NCBI GenBank assembly: GCA_041393965.1
Contig: JAWKJB010000003.1
Location: 372,001-436,000, forward strand
Length of the DNA stretch: 64,000 nt
Direction of reading: 5' to 3'
Source: Acidimicrobiia bacterium
Lineage (GTDB): Bacteria > Actinomycetota > Acidimicrobiia > Spongiisociales > UBA5794
Both the position numbers and the translations under genes were made by a program. Shown here one piece after another: positions 25,789 to 34,741 of the stretch; within the stretch, counting starts at the first letter, position 1, and every line of letters starts with the position of its first letter. The notes beneath the pieces were generated by a model. It did no database searches, was not told where the DNA came from, and was given only the letters and a program-made list of their open reading frames with translations.

Positions 25789-26429
25789 GACACCTGCCTC
25801 ATCTGCTCGTACCCGGCGAGTGGGGACACGGAGCGTTCGAACTCGAAGCTGCCGACCTTGCGCACCTGACACGGGTGCTCCGACTCTCAGACGGGGACAC
25901 CGTCTCGTACACCGACGGCGCCGGCCGAGTCGGACACGGACGGCTCGAAGGGAGAGTCGTGGCTCGAGGGACCGAGTCCGAGGTCCCCCGACCGCGTGAC
26001 CTGACGGTTGCCGTAGCCCCGCCCCGGCAGCGTGACCGCGCAAGGTTCCTTGTCGAGAAGGTCCAGGAAATCGGGGTCCGTCGCCTCATGTGGCTTGACA
26101 CCGACCACGGTGAGGGCAAGCCCCCGAGCGATGCCCGAGTGGCGGCGTGGCGCAAGGCCGCCATCGAGCAGTCGCGGGGAGCGTGGCTCGTTGAGGTCAA
26201 CGGTCCGGTACGGCTCGCCGACCTCGAGAACCCGCTCCTGTGTGACCCGGACGGGGAGCCGATCGCGCACTTCGACGACACGGGTCCGATCATGCTGGCG
26301 GTGGGGCCCGAGGGCGGCTGGTCCAATGCCGAACGAGACGGTCGGAGCGCAATATCCCTCGGTTCCCAGATCCTTCGTGTCGAGACGGCGGCCGTCGTCG
26401 CGGCTGGGATCATCCTCCACGGCAGGTAG
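25785..26429 (+). CDS. rsmE: 16S rRNA (uracil1498-N3)-methyltransferase
   Basis: 214 aa, somewhat short for the family (about 240). The PUA-like N-terminus has ADLAHLTRVLRLSDGDTV. The SPOUT methyltransferase part has PPRQRDRARFLVEKVQEIGV, then RWKKAAIEQSRG-type sequence (AWRKAAIEQSRGAW) and the SAM-binding knot LAVGPEGGWSNAE with LGSQILRVETAAVVAAGI. Its start overlaps the dnaJ stop (ATGA). Confidence 0.9.
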   Translation: MRHLPHLLVPGEWGHGAFELEAADLAHLTRVLRLSDGDTVSYTDGAGRVGHGRLEGRVVARGTESEVPRPRDLTVAVAPPRQRDRARFLVEKVQEIGVRRLMWLDTDHGEGKPPSDARVAAWRKAAIEQSRGAWLVEVNGPVRLADLENPLLCDPDGEPIAHFDDTGPIMLAVGPEGGWSNAERDGRSAISLGSQILRVETAAVVAAGIILHGR

Positions 26430-26533
26430 CAAACCGTTATGATGAAGCCACGAGTGATGCGTCCAAATCACGGCACGGAGAGTATTCTCGCAAGCACGGT
26501 CCGTGGCGTGATGTGCTGCGTGATGGAGGAGAG

Positions 26534-26986
26534 ATGGACTACAACGAACGGGTCGGTGAGCGTCTCCGGGCCATCCGTGTGCAACTCGGCATGTCCCTCC
26601 AGGATGTCCACCGCGACACCGGGGGCGAGTTCAAAGCAGCGGTCCTCGGGGCGTACGAGCGTGGTGAACGGGCCATTTCGGTGCCAAGGCTCCATCGTCT
26701 CGCCTCCTGGTACCGCGTTCCGATCGCACAGCTGCTGCCGGACGAGGACCGTGAGGAGACAGCTCCTCCGATGTCGGAAGGCGTCACCATCGATCTGTCG
26801 AGGGTCGAAGCGCTCGACTCGACGACCGGTGCCGCCATCGACCGTTTCCTCAAAAAGATCCAGATCCAACGCCAGGACTTCAACGGACGAGTGCTCACGA
26901 TACGCGGTTCGGATGTGGCGCTCCTCGCAACGCTGCTGGATCTCGCCGATGCCGACCTCGTCGATCAGATCATGCAGCGTCCCTGA
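26534..26986 (+). CDS. BldD-like transcriptional regulator with c-di-GMP-binding signature
   Basis: 150 aa. The N-terminal XRE helix-turn-helix (residues 5-68) contains LRAIRVQLGMSLQDV and VLGAYERGERAISVPRLHRLA, aligning with Streptomyces BldD. The C-terminal domain carries RQD (113-115), eight residues, then RGSD (124-127). In BldD the c-di-GMP signature is RGD-X8-RQDD, so the two arginines and the key aspartates are kept. This suggests a repressor that dimerises on c-di-GMP. The ATG is preceded by GGAGGAGAG. It stands alone between rsmE and phoH. Similarity is from memory of the BldD sequence. Confidence 0.8.
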   Translation: MDYNERVGERLRAIRVQLGMSLQDVHRDTGGEFKAAVLGAYERGERAISVPRLHRLASWYRVPIAQLLPDEDREETAPPMSEGVTIDLSRVEALDSTTGAAIDRFLKKIQIQRQDFNGRVLTIRGSDVALLATLLDLADADLVDQIMQRP

Positions 26987-27028
26987 TCGGCGCCTGTCCG
27001 TTTCCCCGGCCTATCAGGGTCCGGGGGA

Positions 27029-27034
27029 TATACT
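27029..27034 (+). promoter_or_regulatory. -10 box (TATACT) of the phoH-era operon
   Basis: TATACT is the best -10 match in this block. It precedes phoH by about 55 nt. No clear -35 box was found. Confidence 0.55.
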
Positions 27035-27088
27035 CCGGCCACGCTCTTTGAGCGTTCCCGTATCTGCCAGCAGACAGGACCGTAGGCA

Positions 27089-28063
27089 TTGACCTATCCG
27101 CCTGACACAGACTCACGGGTGCGTGTTCCTTCGAATCACCTCATGATCGAACTATTGGGGAACCGGGACGCGCACCTCAGACGCGTCGAGAACGCGTTCC
27201 CACGCGCGCGGGTGGTTGCCCGAGGCAATGAGATCGACATCACCGGGGACAACCGCGAAGCCGAGATGGCGTACACGGTCATCGAGGAACTGCTGGTCCT
27301 CGTCCAGGAGGGCCAGTCGCTCGACGCCGAGCGCGTCGATCGTGTCATCGAGATGGTGCGGGCCGATGTCCCGAAGCCATCGGGTGTGTTCACCGACTCG
27401 ATTGCGGTCGGCCGCGGCAAGGTCGTCCGGGCCAAGACGCTCGGGCAGAAGGGCTATGTGGATTCGATCCGCGAGAACACGATGGTGTTCGGCATCGGAC
27501 CCGCCGGAACCGGGAAGACCTATCTGGCGATGGCGTGTGCCGTCGAAGCCCTCGTGTCGGGTGCCGTTCGTCGCATCATCTTGTCGCGTCCCGCCGTCGA
27601 AGCGGGGGAGCGTCTCGGCTTCCTCCCAGGGGACCTCGCCGCGAAGGTCGATCCGTACCTGCGTCCGTTGTACGACGCGTTGTACGAGATGCTCGGCCCC
27701 GAAGAGACCGGCCGGCTGATGGATCAGGGCACGATCGAGATCGCACCGCTCGCCTATATGCGCGGCCGCACGCTGAACGACGCGTTCGTGGTGCTCGACG
27801 AGGCGCAGAACACGACGCAAGAGCAGATGAAGATGTTCCTGACCCGGCTCGGTTTCAACTCGAAGATGATCGTGACGGGGGATGTGACGCAGATGGACCT
27901 CGCCGACGGGCGCCCATCGGGCCTTGCGGTGGTGCGCCGGGTGCTCCAACGAGTCGATGGGGTCGGCTTCGTTGAGTTGACCGGTGACGATGTCGTGCGC
28001 CACCGGATCGTCGCTGCGATCGTCGATGCCTACGCGCGGTACGAGTCCGAGCAGCGCCGATGA
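27089..28063 (+). CDS. phoH: PhoH family ATPase
   Basis: 324 aa from a TTG start with AGGA upstream (an ATG at 27143 would remove conserved N-terminal sequence). The Walker A motif is GPAGTGKT at residues 137-144, and Walker B is in FVVLDEAQNTT. The N-terminal KH-like part has ARVVARGNEIDITGDNREAE. PhoH/YbeZ works with YbeY in ribosome maturation and quality control, and ybeY follows two genes later. The stop overlaps the next start. Confidence 0.9.
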   Translation: MTYPPDTDSRVRVPSNHLMIELLGNRDAHLRRVENAFPRARVVARGNEIDITGDNREAEMAYTVIEELLVLVQEGQSLDAERVDRVIEMVRADVPKPSGVFTDSIAVGRGKVVRAKTLGQKGYVDSIRENTMVFGIGPAGTGKTYLAMACAVEALVSGAVRRIILSRPAVEAGERLGFLPGDLAAKVDPYLRPLYDALYEMLGPEETGRLMDQGTIEIAPLAYMRGRTLNDAFVVLDEAQNTTQEQMKMFLTRLGFNSKMIVTGDVTQMDLADGRPSGLAVVRRVLQRVDGVGFVELTGDDVVRHRIVAAIVDAYARYESEQRR

Positions 28064-30333
28064 GCTCGTTCATCGACCGGCACCACTCGGCTGTGAGTGT
28101 GTTCCTCGTCGCCCTCACCGTGGTGATCTCGTCCGGGATCCTGATATTCGGATATGAGCAGGTGACCGATGTCCCAGCCGTGATCGCCGAGGGGGAGCGA
28201 TCGCCACAGGACTTCTACGCCGACCGATCGACCTCCGAGATCCCAGACGACGCCAAGACCGAGCAAGCTCGAACACAAGCCGAGATCAACGAGCCGGCGC
28301 CGTACACAATCAACCAGACGACTTCGCAGAATGTGATCAACGACATCATCCTGTTCTTCTCCGATCTCGACGATGGGGCCTTCCTTCCGGCTCCTCCACC
28401 GACGACCACAACGACCATCGATGTGACCACGACGATCGCAGGGGACACGACATCGTCCACATCGTCGACGACCACGGTCCCGACGACAACCACCACCACG
28501 ACGCTGCCCCGTCGTGACGCTGAAGACCAGGTCTCGCGACTGATGGCAACCCACGCGATCCTCACCGAGGACACCATCGCCCAGTTCGTCTACCTCCACG
28601 ACAAGGATCTCGATCGCGTTGCAGACGGTGAGGCGTCGGTGTTCCCCGACATGCAGGCAACCGCAACCGGATGGGCGTCCGATGAGCTGACCGAAGGGAT
28701 ACGAACCTCGGATCTCAACACCGTACAGAGCAAGTACCTCGCGTCGGCGACCCGGCCACCGATCTCGATCGTCGGAATCCCGGAGGAGGATGTTCCGATC
28801 ACCCACGAAGCACTCGGTTCACTCGTCGCGCGGCGGCTCCAGGTGAACGAGGTCGTCGACGAGACACAGTGGGAGATCAACAAGCAACTTGCGCGTGACG
28901 CGGTTCCCGTGCAAACGACCTCGTACTCGATCGGAGAACCGATCGCACGCGAGGGAGATGTACTCACCGCGGTGCAGGTGGCCGCGATCCAAGAGCTCGG
29001 TCTCTACGAGCCGGAGATCGAACAGGGCGTGTCACCGTGGGCCATGGTACTGGTGACGGCACTCAGCGTCCTGCTTGCCGCATTCCTGCTGTGGCGTATC
29101 GCACCTTCCCACCTCGAACGACCTCGCGACATGGCCCTCCTCGCGATCATCATCTCTCTCGCGGCCGCCGCGGCCCGCGTGCCTGACCTCGTTACCTCGC
29201 CCGACAACCACGCGGTGGGCTACATCATGCCCGCCGTCGCGATCGGTGTGATGGCCGCGATCTTGTTCGATCAGAGAACGGCGCTGCTCGTCGCGCTTCC
29301 GATGGCTGCTTTCACAGCGGTCGCGACGGGGGATATCGGGTTCACGGTCTACGCCGGTATCGCAGCAGCGGTCCCGGTTGGATTCGTGTCGAGTGTCTCG
29401 ACTCGGTCGCAGCTGCGATTGTCGGTGCTCGGCTCGGCTGCGGTCGTCGCACCGCTCGCCGCTGGGCTCGAACTCGTGTTCTTTCCCGGGGCCACCGGCG
29501 CTGACGCACTCGAGTCGCTCGCGTGGGCCCTCGCCGGTGCGGTCGTTGGTGGCTTCCTCGGCCAGGGACTTGTGTCGTTCCTCGAGACCGCCTTCGGGGT
29601 CACGACGACGATGACCCTGCTGGACCTGCTCGACCGCAACCATCCCGCCCTTCAAGTCCTCGAGGAGCAGGCGCCCGGGACCTTCAACCACTCGATGCTT
29701 GTCGGCTCGCTCGCAGGGAGGGCGGCGAGGGCAATCGGCGCCGACCCGCTTCTTGCGCAGGCCGCTGCGTGGTACCACGACCTCGGCAAGACGAAGAACC
29801 CCCAATACTTCGTCGAGAACCAGCTCGGTTACAACCCCCACGATGAGCTCGATCCACAGGAGTCGGCATCGATCATCCGCCAGCATGTTTCCGACGGCCT
29901 TGAGCTCGCCCGCCAATACCGAATCCCCGACGATGTCGCGGCCGGGATTCTCATGCATCACGGCACGAGCCTCATGCGCTACTTCTACCACAAGGCGCTC
30001 AAGACTGACGAGGATGTCGACCCGGACCTCTTCCGCCATGCTGGGGAGAAGCCGCGACGCCGCGAGATGGCCATTGTCATGATCTCGGACGCAACCGAGG
30101 CCGCGGCTCGCGCTTATGCCCAAGCCGAACAGCCGACCGAGATCGGACTGGCGAAACTTGTCGACTCGATCGTCGCCGAGAAACTCGACGACGGCCAGTT
30201 CGACCGATCGTCCCTGACCTTCGGAGAACTGACGGTCATCAAGGCCGAGATCGTCAACGCCCTTGCCGGCTACTACCATGTTCGGGTCGAGTACCCGGAC
30301 TTCCCGACCGCGGATGCCGATCAAACCGCATGA
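28060..30333 (+). CDS. 7TM-HD phosphohydrolase (PgpH-like, c-di-AMP phosphodiesterase)
   Basis: 757 aa. One N-terminal helix (about residues 8-28) is followed by an extracellular 7TMR-HDED domain (about 30-320), seven helices (about 325-510) and a cytoplasmic HD domain. The HD metal site is H573-D574 in WYHDLGKTKNPQYF; FNHSMLVGSLAG and MHHGTSL carry the other histidines. Known members (PgpH) hydrolyse c-di-AMP. A threonine-rich stretch of about 35 residues (about 112-146) interrupts the extracellular domain and is unusual. The gene overlaps phoH and ybeY, as in other bacteria. Confidence 0.87.
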   Translation: MSSFIDRHHSAVSVFLVALTVVISSGILIFGYEQVTDVPAVIAEGERSPQDFYADRSTSEIPDDAKTEQARTQAEINEPAPYTINQTTSQNVINDIILFFSDLDDGAFLPAPPPTTTTTIDVTTTIAGDTTSSTSSTTTVPTTTTTTTLPRRDAEDQVSRLMATHAILTEDTIAQFVYLHDKDLDRVADGEASVFPDMQATATGWASDELTEGIRTSDLNTVQSKYLASATRPPISIVGIPEEDVPITHEALGSLVARRLQVNEVVDETQWEINKQLARDAVPVQTTSYSIGEPIAREGDVLTAVQVAAIQELGLYEPEIEQGVSPWAMVLVTALSVLLAAFLLWRIAPSHLERPRDMALLAIIISLAAAAARVPDLVTSPDNHAVGYIMPAVAIGVMAAILFDQRTALLVALPMAAFTAVATGDIGFTVYAGIAAAVPVGFVSSVSTRSQLRLSVLGSAAVVAPLAAGLELVFFPGATGADALESLAWALAGAVVGGFLGQGLVSFLETAFGVTTTMTLLDLLDRNHPALQVLEEQAPGTFNHSMLVGSLAGRAARAIGADPLLAQAAAWYHDLGKTKNPQYFVENQLGYNPHDELDPQESASIIRQHVSDGLELARQYRIPDDVAAGILMHHGTSLMRYFYHKALKTDEDVDPDLFRHAGEKPRRREMAIVMISDATEAAARAYAQAEQPTEIGLAKLVDSIVAEKLDDGQFDRSSLTFGELTVIKAEIVNALAGYYHVRVEYPDFPTADADQTA

Positions 30334-30794
30334 CGGCAACGGTGAAGGGCCCAAACGACGAGATCGATCTGGATGCACTCACTCGGTTCGCGCAGGCGAT
30401 CCTCGACGGCGAGGGGCTCGACGATTCGGCAGCCGTCACCATCCGGCTCGTTTCGAACGACGAGATCGCGGAACTCAACGAAACCCACCTCGGAAGGTCG
30501 GGTCCGACCGATGTGCTCGCGTTCCCGATCGAGGACGCAGAGCCCGGGAACCCACCGAAGCGCCTTCCAGGCGCCCCTCCACTCGATCTCGGCGATATAT
30601 TCATAGCTACCCATGTGGTCCATCAGCATGCAGACGAATACGGTGTCGATTTCTCCACCGAGCTGCACCTGATGGTGTGCCACGGCCTCCTGCATCTCCT
30701 CGGCTGGGATCACGAAACCACCGAGGACGCAGAACGGATGGAACAGCGCGAGGCGGACCACCTCGGGCGTGTCGGCATGGTGAGACGGCCATGA
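30330..30794 (+). CDS. ybeY: endoribonuclease YbeY
   Basis: 154 aa. The zinc site HLMVCHGLLHLLGWDH (HxxxHxxxxxH arrangement, about residues 113-128) and HLGRSGPTDVLAFPI are family signatures. It takes part in 16S rRNA 3' maturation and ribosome quality control. It overlaps both neighbours by 4 nt. Confidence 0.95.
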   Translation: MTATVKGPNDEIDLDALTRFAQAILDGEGLDDSAAVTIRLVSNDEIAELNETHLGRSGPTDVLAFPIEDAEPGNPPKRLPGAPPLDLGDIFIATHVVHQHADEYGVDFSTELHLMVCHGLLHLLGWDHETTEDAERMEQREADHLGRVGMVRRP

Positions 30795-31966
30795 CCGATG
30801 TCGGGATCGTCGTCGGCGTTGCTGGTGCGCTCGTCATCGCGGGAACCGCGGCGATCCTTCGCGCTGGCGGCGCAAGCCTTGTGCGAACCGCTCGCGCCGA
30901 TGCCCTCAAGGCCGTCGCGGCTGGTGTCAACGGTGCCGAGCGGGTCGCTGTCCTCCTCGAGAACAGGGCAAGAGTTCAACCTGCGCTTGGAACCACTATC
31001 ACCTTCCTCGCGGTGGTTGCGGTGATTCCCTTGACATGGGCAATCACCGATACGCTGAGGGGGGCAGAGCTTGGGCTGGCGTTGCTGGTGATGGCCGCCA
31101 CGCTGTTGATGGCCATCGACATCGTTCCGAGAAGGCTCGGTCAGGTCCGTCCCGGAACACTCGCGTACCGGCTTTCACGGCCGCTTTCGATCGCCATTCG
31201 CTTCGGTGAGTTCGCAGGCGACCTCATCTCCGAGGTCGACGACGAGGATGTTGTCGAGGACCAGCAAGCAGCAGACGCTCAGGAAAAAGTCCTCATACGG
31301 TCGATTCTCGAGTTCACCGAAACGATTGTGCGCGAAGTCATGGTGCCGCGAACGGACATGGTCACGATCCCGGGTTCTGCGTCGACGGACGATGCCGTCG
31401 ACCTCGTCCTCTCGTCGGGACGCTCGAGGATCCCCGTGACGGGTGAAGGCGTGGACCAGGTGCTCGGGGTGCTGTACTCGCGCGACCTGCTGGAGTTGTT
31501 CGATCGCGAAGCCGAACCCCGGCGGACCGATCAGGTCTGTCACGACGCGTTCTTTGTTCCCGAAACGATGCGGATCTCCGAGCTGCTGCGTGCAATGCAG
31601 TCCATGCAACAGCACATGGCGATCGTCGTCGACGAGTTCGGCAGCACGGCAGGCATCGTGACCATCGAGGATCTCGTTGAGGAGATCGTCGGGGAGATCG
31701 CCGACGAGTACGACAAGGAGGAGCCGATGATCATCGAAGACGGTGGGTCGTTCATCGTTGACGCACGGCTCGGGGTGGGTGAACTGGCGGCTCTCGTTGG
31801 CACCGAGCTGCCATCAGACGAGTGGGACACCGTCGGCGGCCTCGTGCTCGAACTCGCAGGCAGGGTCCCCGAGGAAGGTGAGTCCTTCGACCACGACGGG
31901 CTGACCTTCACGCCGATGTCGGTCCGGGGAAGGCGCGTCGAGAAGGTGCGGGTCGGTCGGGCGTGA
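30791..31966 (+). CDS. CNNM/CBS-domain protein (CorC/HlyC type)
   Basis: 391 aa. The N-terminal membrane region (about residues 1-150) has three clear helices and is shorter than in usual CNNM transporters. It is followed by the linker motif TETIVREVMVPRTDMVTI, two CBS domains (about 190-310; SRIPVTGEGVDQVLGVLYSRDLL, HMAIVVDEFGSTAGIVTIEDLVEEIVGEI) and the C-terminal transporter-associated domain (DTVGGLVLELAGRVPEEGE). It may take part in Mg/Co homeostasis. The position between ybeY and era is typical. Confidence 0.85.
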   Translation: MTDVGIVVGVAGALVIAGTAAILRAGGASLVRTARADALKAVAAGVNGAERVAVLLENRARVQPALGTTITFLAVVAVIPLTWAITDTLRGAELGLALLVMAATLLMAIDIVPRRLGQVRPGTLAYRLSRPLSIAIRFGEFAGDLISEVDDEDVVEDQQAADAQEKVLIRSILEFTETIVREVMVPRTDMVTIPGSASTDDAVDLVLSSGRSRIPVTGEGVDQVLGVLYSRDLLELFDREAEPRRTDQVCHDAFFVPETMRISELLRAMQSMQQHMAIVVDEFGSTAGIVTIEDLVEEIVGEIADEYDKEEPMIIEDGGSFIVDARLGVGELAALVGTELPSDEWDTVGGLVLELAGRVPEEGESFDHDGLTFTPMSVRGRRVEKVRVGRA

Positions 31967-32856
31967 CCGACACCGAAACACGATCCGGGTTCGTCGCGGT
32001 TGTCGGCCGTCCCAATGTGGGCAAGTCGACCCTCGTCAACGCCCTCGTCGGTGACAAGGTCGCGATCACCTCGCCGCGACCACAGACAACACGCAACACC
32101 ATCAGGGGCGTCCTCACCGACGAGGCGGAAGGATTCCAGATCGTCCTGGTCGACACGCCCGGCCTCCACAAGCCCAAGACCGCCCTTGGGAGACGGCTCA
32201 ACGCGCTCGTGGAAGCGTCCCTCGCCGACGCCGATGCCATCATGTTCGTCATCGACGCCACCCAGCCGGTCGGTCCGGGGGACCGCTTGATCGCCGAGCG
32301 GCTCATTGCCGCAGGTACACCGGCGATCGTCGTCGTGAACAAGGTGGACCGTGCGGATCGGGAACAGATCGCTCAGCGGCTCACCGAAGCCGCCGAGTGG
32401 GGATTCGGGGCCTATGTCCCGGTGTCGGCGTTGAAGCAGGACGGCACCGCCATCATCGTCGACGAGCTTGCAGAACGCCTCGGACCCGGCCCATTCTTTT
32501 TCCCTACCGACGCGGTGACCGACCAACCGGATCGATTCACGGCTGGCGAACTCATCCGTGAGAAGTACCTGTCGAGACTCCACGACGAGCTGCCGCATGC
32601 GCTCGCAGTGGTGGTGGACGACATGGAGCAGCGTCCCGACGGTCTGCTCGAGATCGTCGCGACCGCCTATGTGGAACGGGAGTCGCAGAAGGGCATGGTG
32701 ATCGGGAAGGGCGGGACGATGGTGCGTGATGTCGGCACGGCAGCGCGCTCCGACCTCGAACGCTTGTTCGGGACCCGGGTGTTCCTCGATCTGCGTGTCA
32801 AGGTTGCCCGTGACTGGCAGGAAACCGATGCGATGCTCGATCGGCTCGGGTTCTGA
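31963..32856 (+). CDS. era: GTPase Era
   Basis: 297 aa from GTG, overlapping the previous stop. GTPase motifs: GRPNVGKSTLVNAL, TTRNTIRGV, DTPGLHKPK and NKVDRAD. The KH domain with VIGKGGTMVRDVGTAAR binds the 3' end of 16S rRNA. It acts in 30S assembly and is the last gene of the phoH operon. Confidence 0.96.
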   Translation: MTDTETRSGFVAVVGRPNVGKSTLVNALVGDKVAITSPRPQTTRNTIRGVLTDEAEGFQIVLVDTPGLHKPKTALGRRLNALVEASLADADAIMFVIDATQPVGPGDRLIAERLIAAGTPAIVVVNKVDRADREQIAQRLTEAAEWGFGAYVPVSALKQDGTAIIVDELAERLGPGPFFFPTDAVTDQPDRFTAGELIREKYLSRLHDELPHALAVVVDDMEQRPDGLLEIVATAYVERESQKGMVIGKGGTMVRDVGTAARSDLERLFGTRVFLDLRVKVARDWQETDAMLDRLGF

Positions 32857-32881
32857 GGGACCGACCCCGATCCGACCCCTT

Positions 32882-33163
32882 TCAGCTACCAGCGATCGAG
32901 TCGAATCTGGCAGCCAGATCGGTGTCGCGGGCGGTGAGTGCGGATTCGGAGTGCGTCGTGAGGGTCATCGTGACCTTGTTCCACCGGATGTCGATGTCGG
33001 GGTGGTGGTCGGCCTGCTCGGCAGCGAAGGCGCATTCGGTCACGAACGCGACCGCGGACGGGAAGCCATCGAACTCGTAGGTTCTCTCGATCTCCTCACC
33101 CTCGAGATCCCACTCGGGGTGCTCAGCAGCGAACCTGTTTCGCTCCGACTCCGACAACCGCAT
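32882..33163 (-). CDS. phhB: pterin-4a-carbinolamine dehydratase
   Basis: 93 aa, the normal size. It regenerates dihydropterin after aromatic hydroxylation, or acts as a fold homologue in other roles. ADHHPDIDIRWNKVTMTLTTH has the HH and catalytic aspartate and tryptophan context. The N-terminus (WDLEGEEIERTYEF) also fits. It is transcribed divergently from recO through a symmetric promoter region. No phenylalanine hydroxylase gene is nearby. Confidence 0.88.
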   Translation of the reverse strand: MRLSESERNRFAAEHPEWDLEGEEIERTYEFDGFPSAVAFVTECAFAAEQADHHPDIDIRWNKVTMTLTTHSESALTARDTDLAARFDSIAGS

Positions 33164-33169
33164 GCCAGC

Positions 33170-33230
33170 AGTCTACCGTTCGCCCTTGGAGTCGCCGATA
33201 CCGGGAACGGTGAACGGCGAACGGTAGACT
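33170..33230. promoter_or_regulatory. divergent phhB/recO leaderless promoters in a 15-bp inverted repeat
   Basis: AGTCTACCGTTCGCC (33170-33184) and its perfect reverse complement GGCGAACGGTAGACT (33216-33230) are 31 nt apart. Each arm ends with a TAGACT -10 box pointing outward, and each box ends 6 nt before a start codon (phhB at 33163 on the reverse strand, recO at 33237). Both mRNAs would therefore be leaderless. Confidence 0.75.
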
Positions 33231-33236
33231 TCTCCG

Positions 33237-33956
33237 ATGGCGCTCCGATCCGACCAAGGCATCGTCCTCAGGGGCTACCCGTTCGGCGAGTCCCATCGGG
33301 TGGTGGTGCTGTTGAGTCCCAACCACGGGAAGCTGCGCACCGTGGCCAAAGGCGTTCGCAAGACCAAGAGCAGGTTCGGCGGTCGTCTCGAGCCGATGAC
33401 TCATGTCGACATCGTGCTGTATGAGGGTAAGAACCTCGACACGATCACGCAGGTCTCGGTCATCAACGGGTTCCCACAGATACGCAACGACCTCGACCGC
33501 GTGCTCGCCGCAGGGACCATGATCGAGGTCGTCGACGCCGTCGTCGCAGAGGATGACCCGTCTCTGCGCATGTTTCTCCTGCTCCAACGGGGCCTCACCG
33601 TGTTGGATCATGGGCCACCGCACCCCGACCTTGTCACGGCGTTCCTGCTCAAGGCGGCCGACATCGTGGGCGTCGCCCCTGCATTCGATTCGTGCTCGGG
33701 CTGCGGCCGGACCGGTGGTCTGCGCCGGTTCAGCTTCGAGGCCGGAGGATCGGTCTGCGAAACCTGCCGCGCACCGGGATCGTTCGCGCTGCGCGCTGGT
33801 GTCGTCGAGTACCTCGCAGGGGTCGCCCACGCCGACCTCGCATCGCTCCCGGAGGCGGATGGGTCTCTCTCGGGGGAGGCGCTCGGGATCACCAAACGGT
33901 TCATGGAGTACCACCTCGAGCGGCAGCTCAAGACGCTCACCGGTCCGCGTGGCTGA
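33237..33956 (+). CDS. recO: DNA repair protein RecO
   Basis: 239 aa. The OB-fold N-terminus reads QGIVLRGYPFGESHRVVVLLSPNHGKL, with KGVRKTKSRFGGRLEP after it. A zinc-binding CSGCGR and CETC pair lies at about residues 152-175. RecO loads RecA on SSB-coated DNA. The start is set by the leaderless TAGACT promoter. It overlaps uppS by 8 nt. Confidence 0.93.
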   Translation: MALRSDQGIVLRGYPFGESHRVVVLLSPNHGKLRTVAKGVRKTKSRFGGRLEPMTHVDIVLYEGKNLDTITQVSVINGFPQIRNDLDRVLAAGTMIEVVDAVVAEDDPSLRMFLLLQRGLTVLDHGPPHPDLVTAFLLKAADIVGVAPAFDSCSGCGRTGGLRRFSFEAGGSVCETCRAPGSFALRAGVVEYLAGVAHADLASLPEADGSLSGEALGITKRFMEYHLERQLKTLTGPRG

Positions 33957-34707
33957 GCCGTCCCGCCACGGCGTCGCCGTCCCTGCCCATGTCGCGATCA
34001 TCATGGACGGGAACGGACGATGGGCGAATGCCCGTGGCTTGCACCGAACGCAAGGCCACGCCGCCGGTGAGCCCGCCTTGTTCGATGTCGTCCACGGTGC
34101 GCTCGACCTCGGCATCGAATGGTTGACGGTGTACACCTTCTCGACCGAGAACTGGTCGAGGGATCCCGACGAGGTCGAGTTCTTGATGCAATTCAATGTC
34201 GACCTCCTGGAACGGCGCCGCGACGAGCTGCACGAACTCGGAGTGCGGGTGCTGTTCTCCGGCGACCGAAACGACCCACGGATCCCCCCGGTCCTGCTCG
34301 AGCGGATGGCCACGGCTGAGCAACTCACCGCCTCCAACACGGCGATGTCGATGGTGTTCGCCTTCAACTACGGCGGCCGCACGGAGATTGTCGATGCCGT
34401 ACGCGAGATCGCGAGGTCGGTGGCGGCGGGCGCACTCGATCCGGACACCATCGACGACGACACCGTCGAAGCAGCCCTCTACCTCCCTGACATGCCGGAT
34501 CCCGATCTCGTGATCCGCACAAGCGGCGAGCAGCGGACCTCGAATTTCCTGCTGTGGGAAGCTGCATACGCTGAGTATGTGTTCACGCCGGTGCTGTGGC
34601 CAGACTTCGACCGGCATGAGCTCGCACGGTGCATCGCCGAGTTCAGGGCCCGTGAACGCCGATTCGGCGGCGCCGAGGATGCATCCTTGCAAGGTCCGGG
34701 CCGGTAG
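33949..34707 (+). CDS. uppS: isoprenyl (undecaprenyl) diphosphate synthase
   Basis: 252 aa from the GTG inside the end of recO. The cis-prenyltransferase motifs are IIMDGNGRWANARGL, LTVYTFSTENWSR, VFAFNYGGRTEIVDAV and the C-terminal RTSGEQRTSNFLLWEAAYAEYVF. It makes the lipid carrier for cell-wall precursors. Chain length cannot be read from the sequence; decaprenyl is common in some actinobacteria. Confidence 0.92.
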   Translation: MAEPSRHGVAVPAHVAIIMDGNGRWANARGLHRTQGHAAGEPALFDVVHGALDLGIEWLTVYTFSTENWSRDPDEVEFLMQFNVDLLERRRDELHELGVRVLFSGDRNDPRIPPVLLERMATAEQLTASNTAMSMVFAFNYGGRTEIVDAVREIARSVAAGALDPDTIDDDTVEAALYLPDMPDPDLVIRTSGEQRTSNFLLWEAAYAEYVFTPVLWPDFDRHELARCIAEFRARERRFGGAEDASLQGPGR

Positions 34708-34710
34708 CAT
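34705..34710 (+). promoter_or_regulatory. -10 box (TAGCAT) of glyS
   Basis: CCGG-TAGCAT overlaps the uppS stop and lies 31 nt before the glyS ATG, leaving a short leader with GGAAGGGG as ribosome binding site. Confidence 0.5.
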
Positions 34711-34741
34711 CCGACGACCCCGGCAGTCGGAAGGGGTAGGC

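Noticed and set aside
28380..28510. Repetitive ACG/ACC-rich stretch that looks like a tandem DNA repeat
   Set aside because: It is the in-frame coding of a threonine-rich linker in the PgpH-like protein, not a CRISPR or satellite.
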